From the NCBI RefSeq assembly GCF_001908205.1, contig NZ_LGHL01000113.1, forward strand, positions 1 to 45,991: 45,991 nt of DNA. Reading direction: 5' to 3'. Each line of letters begins with the position of its first letter. The first letter of the stretch is position 1. Positions 42,689-45,991 of the stretch are shown in pieces. A program made the translations under genes and the position numbers. The notes under the pieces are model-generated. The model saw nothing but the letters and a program-made list of their open reading frames with translations, was not told the origin of the DNA and did no database searches. The DNA is from Bradyrhizobium sp. NAS80.1 (GTDB taxonomy: Bacteria > Pseudomonadota > Alphaproteobacteria > Rhizobiales > Xanthobacteraceae).

Positions 42689-43786
42689 ATGAGCCCCAGA
42701 TCTGCCCGGAAGGCGACATCGGAACCTGGTCCGCCGGAGAGCATGGAGCGCCCGTTGGCGCTCCTCCAATGGTACGACCGCCACCGCCGCCGGCTACCCT
42801 GGCGCGCGGCACCCGGAGCGGCATCGGACCCTTACCGCGTCTGGCTGTCCGAGATCATGCTCCAGCAGACCACCGTGAAGGCGGTCGGCCCCTATTTCGA
42901 AAAGTTCGTCGCGCGCTGGCCGGAGGTGACGGCGCTCGGACGGGCTTCGCTCGATGACGTGCTGCGGATGTGGGCCGGGCTCGGCTATTACTCGCGTGCG
43001 CGCAACCTCTACGCTTGCGCGGTCGCTGTGACGCGCGACCATGGCGGCGTCTTTCCCGACACCCAGGAAGGGCTGCGTGCGTTGCCGGGCATCGGGCCGT
43101 ATACGGCGGCGGCGATCGCGGCGATCGCCTTCGATCGCCGCACCATGCCGGTCGACGGCAATATCGAGCGGGTGGTGTCGCGCCTGTTCGCCGTCGAGGA
43201 GGAATTGCCGCAGGCCAAGCCCCTGATCCAGCAACTGGCGGCGACGCTGCTCGCGGACACTCGCGCTGGTGATAGTGCTCAGGCGCTGATGGACCTGGGC
43301 GCCTCGATCTGCACGCCGAAGAAACCGGCCTGCTCGCTGTGTCCGCTGAACGAGGATTGCACGGCGCGCGCGCAGGGAACGCAGGAAACCTTTCCGCGCA
43401 AGGCGGCGAAGAAGAGCGGGACGTTGCGCCGCGGCGCCGCCTTCGTCGTCACGCGCGGCGATGAGCTGCTCGTCCGCACCCGTCCCGAAAAGGGCCTGCT
43501 CGGCGGCATGACCGAGGTGCCCGGTTCGGACTGGCTCGCCGGGCAAGACGACGCGACGGCGAGGAAGCAGGCGCCGGAACTGAAGGGGCTATCGCGCTGG
43601 CAGCGCAAGCTGGGCGTGGTCACCCACGTCTTCACGCATTTTCCGCTGGAGCTGGTGGTCTACACCGCGAAGGCAGAGGTGCGCACCCGCGCACCCGCAG
43701 GCACGCGCTGGGTGCGGATCGCGACCCTTGCCGATGAAGCGTTGCCGAACGTCATGCGCAAGGTGATCGCGCACGCGCTGGACTGA
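42689..43786 (+). CDS. mutY: A/G-specific adenine glycosylase
   Basis: This is a 365-residue base excision enzyme removing adenine opposite 8-oxoguanine. It has the HhH motif LPGIGPYTAAAIAAIAF with catalytic Asp in MPVDGNIERV, the [4Fe-4S] motif C-x6-C-x2-C-x5-C (CTPKKPACSLCPLNEDC), and a C-terminal Nudix-like 8-oxoG recognition domain. The ATG at 42689 has no visible ribosome binding site; an ATG at 42743 with GGAGAG upstream is a likely alternative giving 347 residues. Confidence 0.95.
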   Translation: MSPRSARKATSEPGPPESMERPLALLQWYDRHRRRLPWRAAPGAASDPYRVWLSEIMLQQTTVKAVGPYFEKFVARWPEVTALGRASLDDVLRMWAGLGYYSRARNLYACAVAVTRDHGGVFPDTQEGLRALPGIGPYTAAAIAAIAFDRRTMPVDGNIERVVSRLFAVEEELPQAKPLIQQLAATLLADTRAGDSAQALMDLGASICTPKKPACSLCPLNEDCTARAQGTQETFPRKAAKKSGTLRRGAAFVVTRGDELLVRTRPEKGLLGGMTEVPGSDWLAGQDDATARKQAPELKGLSRWQRKLGVVTHVFTHFPLELVVYTAKAEVRTRAPAGTRWVRIATLADEALPNVMRKVIAHALD

Positions 43787-43915
43787 AAATCTCAGGCGGC
43801 GCGCAGGTCTCGCGCTCTCGATCGATGTCCCCTGGGGCTGCGCTGCGGCGTATCGCCTGCTGACACCAAGCTGGCAGCAGCCCTACGCTATTGGCGGGCA
43901 GCAACGGAGATTCGT

Positions 43916-44335
43916 ATGGTCAAGACCGCGCTCGACAACTTTTCCAAGCCGCCCTGCGCCGAGCTGCTGGGATGGCGGCTGCTCGATGCCCGTCCGGACG
44001 AAGGCTGGATCAAGCTTGCCTTCGAGGGCAAGCCGGAGTTCTGCAATCCGGCCGGCTTCATCCAGGGCGGCATGCTCTCGGCGATGCTCGACGACACGAT
44101 GGGACCGGCGGTGCTGGTGATGAGCGAGGGCCGACTCTACACCACCACCATCAGTATGACCGTGAATTTTTTGGCGCCCGCAAAGCCCGGCCCAATCATC
44201 GGCGAGGCAAAGGTCACTCAGCTCGGCAAAACCATCGCCTTCGTCGAGGCAAAGCTGACGGCAGAAGACGGGACGGTGCTGGCGACGGCAAGCGCAAGCG
44301 AGCGGCTGCTCGAAGCGGCGAGGGTGGTGCGGTGA
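43916..44335 (+). CDS. PaaI-type hotdog thioesterase
   Basis: The 139-residue protein has the hotdog fold with FCNPAGFIQGGMLSAMLDDT near 42-61, the family's catalytic-helix region with an Asn and Asp pair, and TTISMTVNFLAPAKPG in the following strand. PaaI-type enzymes cleave acyl- or aryl-CoA thioesters. GGAG lies 5 bp before the ATG. It stands alone; substrate unknown. Confidence 0.92.
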   Translation: MVKTALDNFSKPPCAELLGWRLLDARPDEGWIKLAFEGKPEFCNPAGFIQGGMLSAMLDDTMGPAVLVMSEGRLYTTTISMTVNFLAPAKPGPIIGEAKVTQLGKTIAFVEAKLTAEDGTVLATASASERLLEAARVVR

Positions 44336-44507
44336 ATGAGCTAGCCAAGCGCTGCACTTCCCTTGTCCCCTTTGTGGAGACGCGCGGCTCTAAATAGTGT
44401 TGTGAAATAAACGGGGTGACGGACCACTGTCCTCCGTTCTGTCCCCGTCAGCCGGGCGAACGGAAAGGCTGTGGAATGCGCCGAATCCGGGACCGGCAAT
44501 CGCCAAA

Positions 44508-45017
44508 TCAGGGCCGCACCGCCGATACCCCGCGAGAGATTCCGCAAGCCTCCAGCACGTCCCAAGCGGCGTCGTTCTCATCAGGCAATGCGACTGCCGC
44601 GCGCGTCAAATCGCGGACAGCCTCGACTGGCGGCAACCATGAGCGCCACAAGCGATCTCTGATCGATTCGAACTCGCCCTCCTCTTCACGGCTCAGCGGA
44701 TGAGCTTGCGGATATTCGTAGTGCCGCCGATTAAGCGCCTCATAGCGTGCGATCTCACCGTCTGAGAGTACACCGAAGTAGCGATCATCGGCGATGCGCC
44801 CGTCCGGATCGATCAGGTAGCGGTGCGGAAGGATGTTGTAGAAGCGACCGTCCTCGACGATGCACACCACGAAGTGATGCTCACCAGCTTTGACACAAGG
44901 AGGCGGCGCGAAGGGGCCGTTGAGCTCGCGGAAATTCATCCAGTTTTGCCAAGCGATGGGGTGCCACGCACCGTCGCGCCAGTGCAGCACTTGTTGCCCT
45001 TCCTCAAGCGAGATCAT
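44508..45017 (-). CDS. hypothetical protein, 169 residues
   Basis: The ATG at 45017 has GGAGGG 3-4 bp upstream. The product starts MISLEEGQQVLHWRDGAWHP and has a Trp-rich first half, LPHRYLIDPDGRIADD in the middle, then an acidic helical half. No family comes to mind, and no membrane segment or catalytic motif is visible. It lies 60 bp downstream of a small HTH-like gene on the same strand, with a hairpin between. It may belong to a mobile element. Confidence 0.7.
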   Translation of the reverse strand: MISLEEGQQVLHWRDGAWHPIAWQNWMNFRELNGPFAPPPCVKAGEHHFVVCIVEDGRFYNILPHRYLIDPDGRIADDRYFGVLSDGEIARYEALNRRHYEYPQAHPLSREEEGEFESIRDRLWRSWLPPVEAVRDLTRAAVALPDENDAAWDVLEACGISRGVSAVRP

Positions 45018-45039
45018 CGGCCCTCCTTGTTCTGAGAAA

Positions 45040-45061
45040 GCGAGCGGCCGGAGCCGCTCGC
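45040..45061. terminator. hairpin between two leftward small genes
   Basis: GCGAGCGGC (45040-45048), loop CGGA, GCCGCTCGC (45053-45061), a perfect 9-bp stem. On the minus strand it is followed by TTTCT, so it could weakly terminate the HTH-like gene's transcript before the 169-residue gene. Confidence 0.45.
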
Positions 45062-45077
45062 GATGACGCTCGGTGGT

Positions 45078-45296
45078 TTACGCCGTGCGGCCGGTGCGCC
45101 GAGCGGCTTCCTCTTTGCTGCCGATGTGGGCGATTTCCTTGAGAACTTGGTTCACCGCGCGCGGGTTGATCACGTAGGCCGCCGCGATCTCGTGCTGAAA
45201 CTGCCCGCACCAGCGGCGCAACCAGACGTCAACAGCTTCATCGAATGTGAACTTGGTCTTACGGGGCTGGTTGTCTTGAACGACTGGACTAGTCAC
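45078..45296 (-). CDS. small HTH-like protein, 72 residues
   Basis: The GTG at 45296 has GAGGAG 8-9 bp upstream. The sequence FQHEIAAAYVINPRAVNQVL (33-52) has the spacing of a helix-turn-helix (a Q-x-E-IA-A-x-x-INP-x-x-VN-VL pattern seen in short rhizobial and phage proteins). The C-terminus is short and basic. It is probably a DNA-binding regulator of an accessory region. Confidence 0.7.
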   Translation of the reverse strand: MTSPVVQDNQPRKTKFTFDEAVDVWLRRWCGQFQHEIAAAYVINPRAVNQVLKEIAHIGSKEEAARRTGRTA

Positions 45297-45358
45297 GCTA
45301 GGGTCTCCTCGTGGTTACGGACATGCGTAAGCATCTCCTGTTGTGACAGACGCCACGG

Positions 45359-45394
45359 AAAGCCGAGCCCGCCCTGCAAAGTGTGCTCGGCTTT
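45359..45394 (+). terminator. terminator-like hairpin without an upstream plus-strand gene
   Basis: AAAGCCGAGC (45359-45368) and GCTCGGCTTT (45385-45394) form a perfect 10-bp stem with a 16-nt loop, followed by TTCC. On the plus strand the nearest upstream gene ends at 44335, about 1 kb away. It could end a short untranslated RNA or be bidirectional. Confidence 0.55.
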
Positions 45395-45610
45395 TCCATG
45401 TGTGATTCGGCGATCACTTCACTCAATAGGCCAAAGCCGCCGAGGTCGCGCAAGGTGGCGCTGAAAGTCATCCGTTTCAAGGGATTGGGGGATAGTTCCC
45501 CACGCTTTACCGGCAAATTTCGACGCGCGCTGACGGGCTCGCGTCGCGTCGGGAGCAGGTTGGCGGTGATCAATCAGCGAGCCGTCGGACGAATCGCCTA
45601 TGGTGACCTG

Positions 45611-45991
45611 ATGGCTGAAGAACGACCGTACCTTGCCGAAAAGCAGGTCCACGCGATTGAGCCGGGGGCGTTCATGCTCGACCTCTACCGGCTCGTTTGC
45701 ATGGTCTCGGCATCTCGCGACGTGGCGAGGCATGGCCTCACCTCGCCCGCCATTGCAATGATGCAGGCAGGTTATTTCAAGTCCGAGGTGACGCGGATTT
45801 TGATCTCTTGTGCGGCTGGCGTGCGAATCCAGTTCGATCAATCGCCGGGACCAGCAGACGAGCCGAGATCAGATTGCGGAAAGCTGTTTCCAAACTGGGC
45901 GACCGATCCGGACAAGGTCGAGGTGCTCAGCCTGCGCGAGGCCTGCAACAAGATCATTCACGCAACCGACATTCGGTTCGATGTGGAGGTC
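45611..45991 (+). CDS. hypothetical protein, truncated by the window end
   Basis: The frame runs off the right edge, giving 127 codons. It reads MAEERPYLAEKQVHAIEPGA at the start and LREACNKIIHATDIRF near the edge. The content (FMLDLYRLVCMVSASRDVAR helix) is protein-like, and the opposite strand frame is not better. The frame is open back to an ATG at 45398, but that segment is less protein-like. No family recognised. Confidence 0.65.
   Translation, partial: MAEERPYLAEKQVHAIEPGAFMLDLYRLVCMVSASRDVARHGLTSPAIAMMQAGYFKSEVTRILISCAAGVRIQFDQSPGPADEPRSDCGKLFPNWATDPDKVEVLSLREACNKIIHATDIRFDVEV

Noticed and set aside
45419..45841. Possible minus-strand gene opposite the truncated right-edge gene
   Set aside because: The plus-strand frame has more natural helix patterns and continues past the edge; the minus frame is rich in Arg and His.
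1..45991. CRISPR array, tRNA, rRNA, intact insertion sequence or prophage structural genes
   Set aside because: I looked for regular direct repeats, cloverleaf-like stretches, transposases and capsid or tail genes and saw none.

Overview
The window is alphaproteobacterial chromosome, most likely Bradyrhizobium or a close relative in the Nitrobacteraceae. Evidence: high GC, a fused cytochrome b/c1 gene (fbcH) behind a Rieske gene, a fused trpE(G) with a Trp-codon leader peptide, and several intergenic palindromic repeat families that I recognise from Bradyrhizobium genomes. I see no rRNA, tRNA, CRISPR array, intact insertion sequence or replication origin.

Layout. (1) 1-6919, minus strand: a tight four-gene operon MoxR ATPase > DUF58 > BatA/DUF4159 membrane protein > GATase-like membrane protein, ending in a RIME-like palindrome. 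(2) 7183-10757, plus: DUF1285, Nudix CoA pyrophosphatase, DUF6111, CCA-adding enzyme, TauE/SafE permease, with 4-bp overlaps. (3) 10984-16273: an accessory stretch with a solitary ABC substrate-binding protein, a three-barrel outer membrane protein gene broken by an amber codon, four small genes and repeat debris. (4) 16274-21838, minus: a sugar ABC transporter (binding protein plus two permeases, no ATPase), a TolB-like/TPR membrane protein, the wreck of an alpha/beta hydrolase on the plus strand, and a DUF2158 protein with a very acidic tail. (5) 22130-25275, minus: queE > queD-like > hemF > HAD phosphatase, then trmL. (6) 25553-29219, plus: the bc1 operon fbcF-fbcH with a strong terminator, then a dienelactone hydrolase. 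(7) 29333-32401, plus: trp promoter, leader peptide, attenuator and trpE(G), then apt. (8) 32417-43786, mostly minus: GIY-YIG protein, two P-loop ATPases, HtpX-like protease with LemA, Rsm22 methyltransferase, SMC, DsbA-like oxidoreductase and DUF721 protein; mutY diverges. (9) 43916-45991: a PaaI-type thioesterase, then an edge of unrecognised genes that looks accessory.

How the genes work together. Most of the window is housekeeping: respiration (fbcFH), heme (hemF), deazapurine/pterin chemistry (queE, queD-like), tRNA maturation (cca, trmL), tryptophan and purine supply (trpE, apt), chromosome structure and repair (smc, mutY), and envelope protein quality control (htpX/lemA, dsbA). The points most worth a second look are the amber codon at a Trp conserved in all three repeats of the outer membrane protein, the apparently leaderless trp leader peptide, the queD-like enzyme with Ser at the catalytic Cys position, the P-loop pair beside a GIY-YIG protein, and the small genes at 14890-15902. 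I found no convincing new defence or secretion system.
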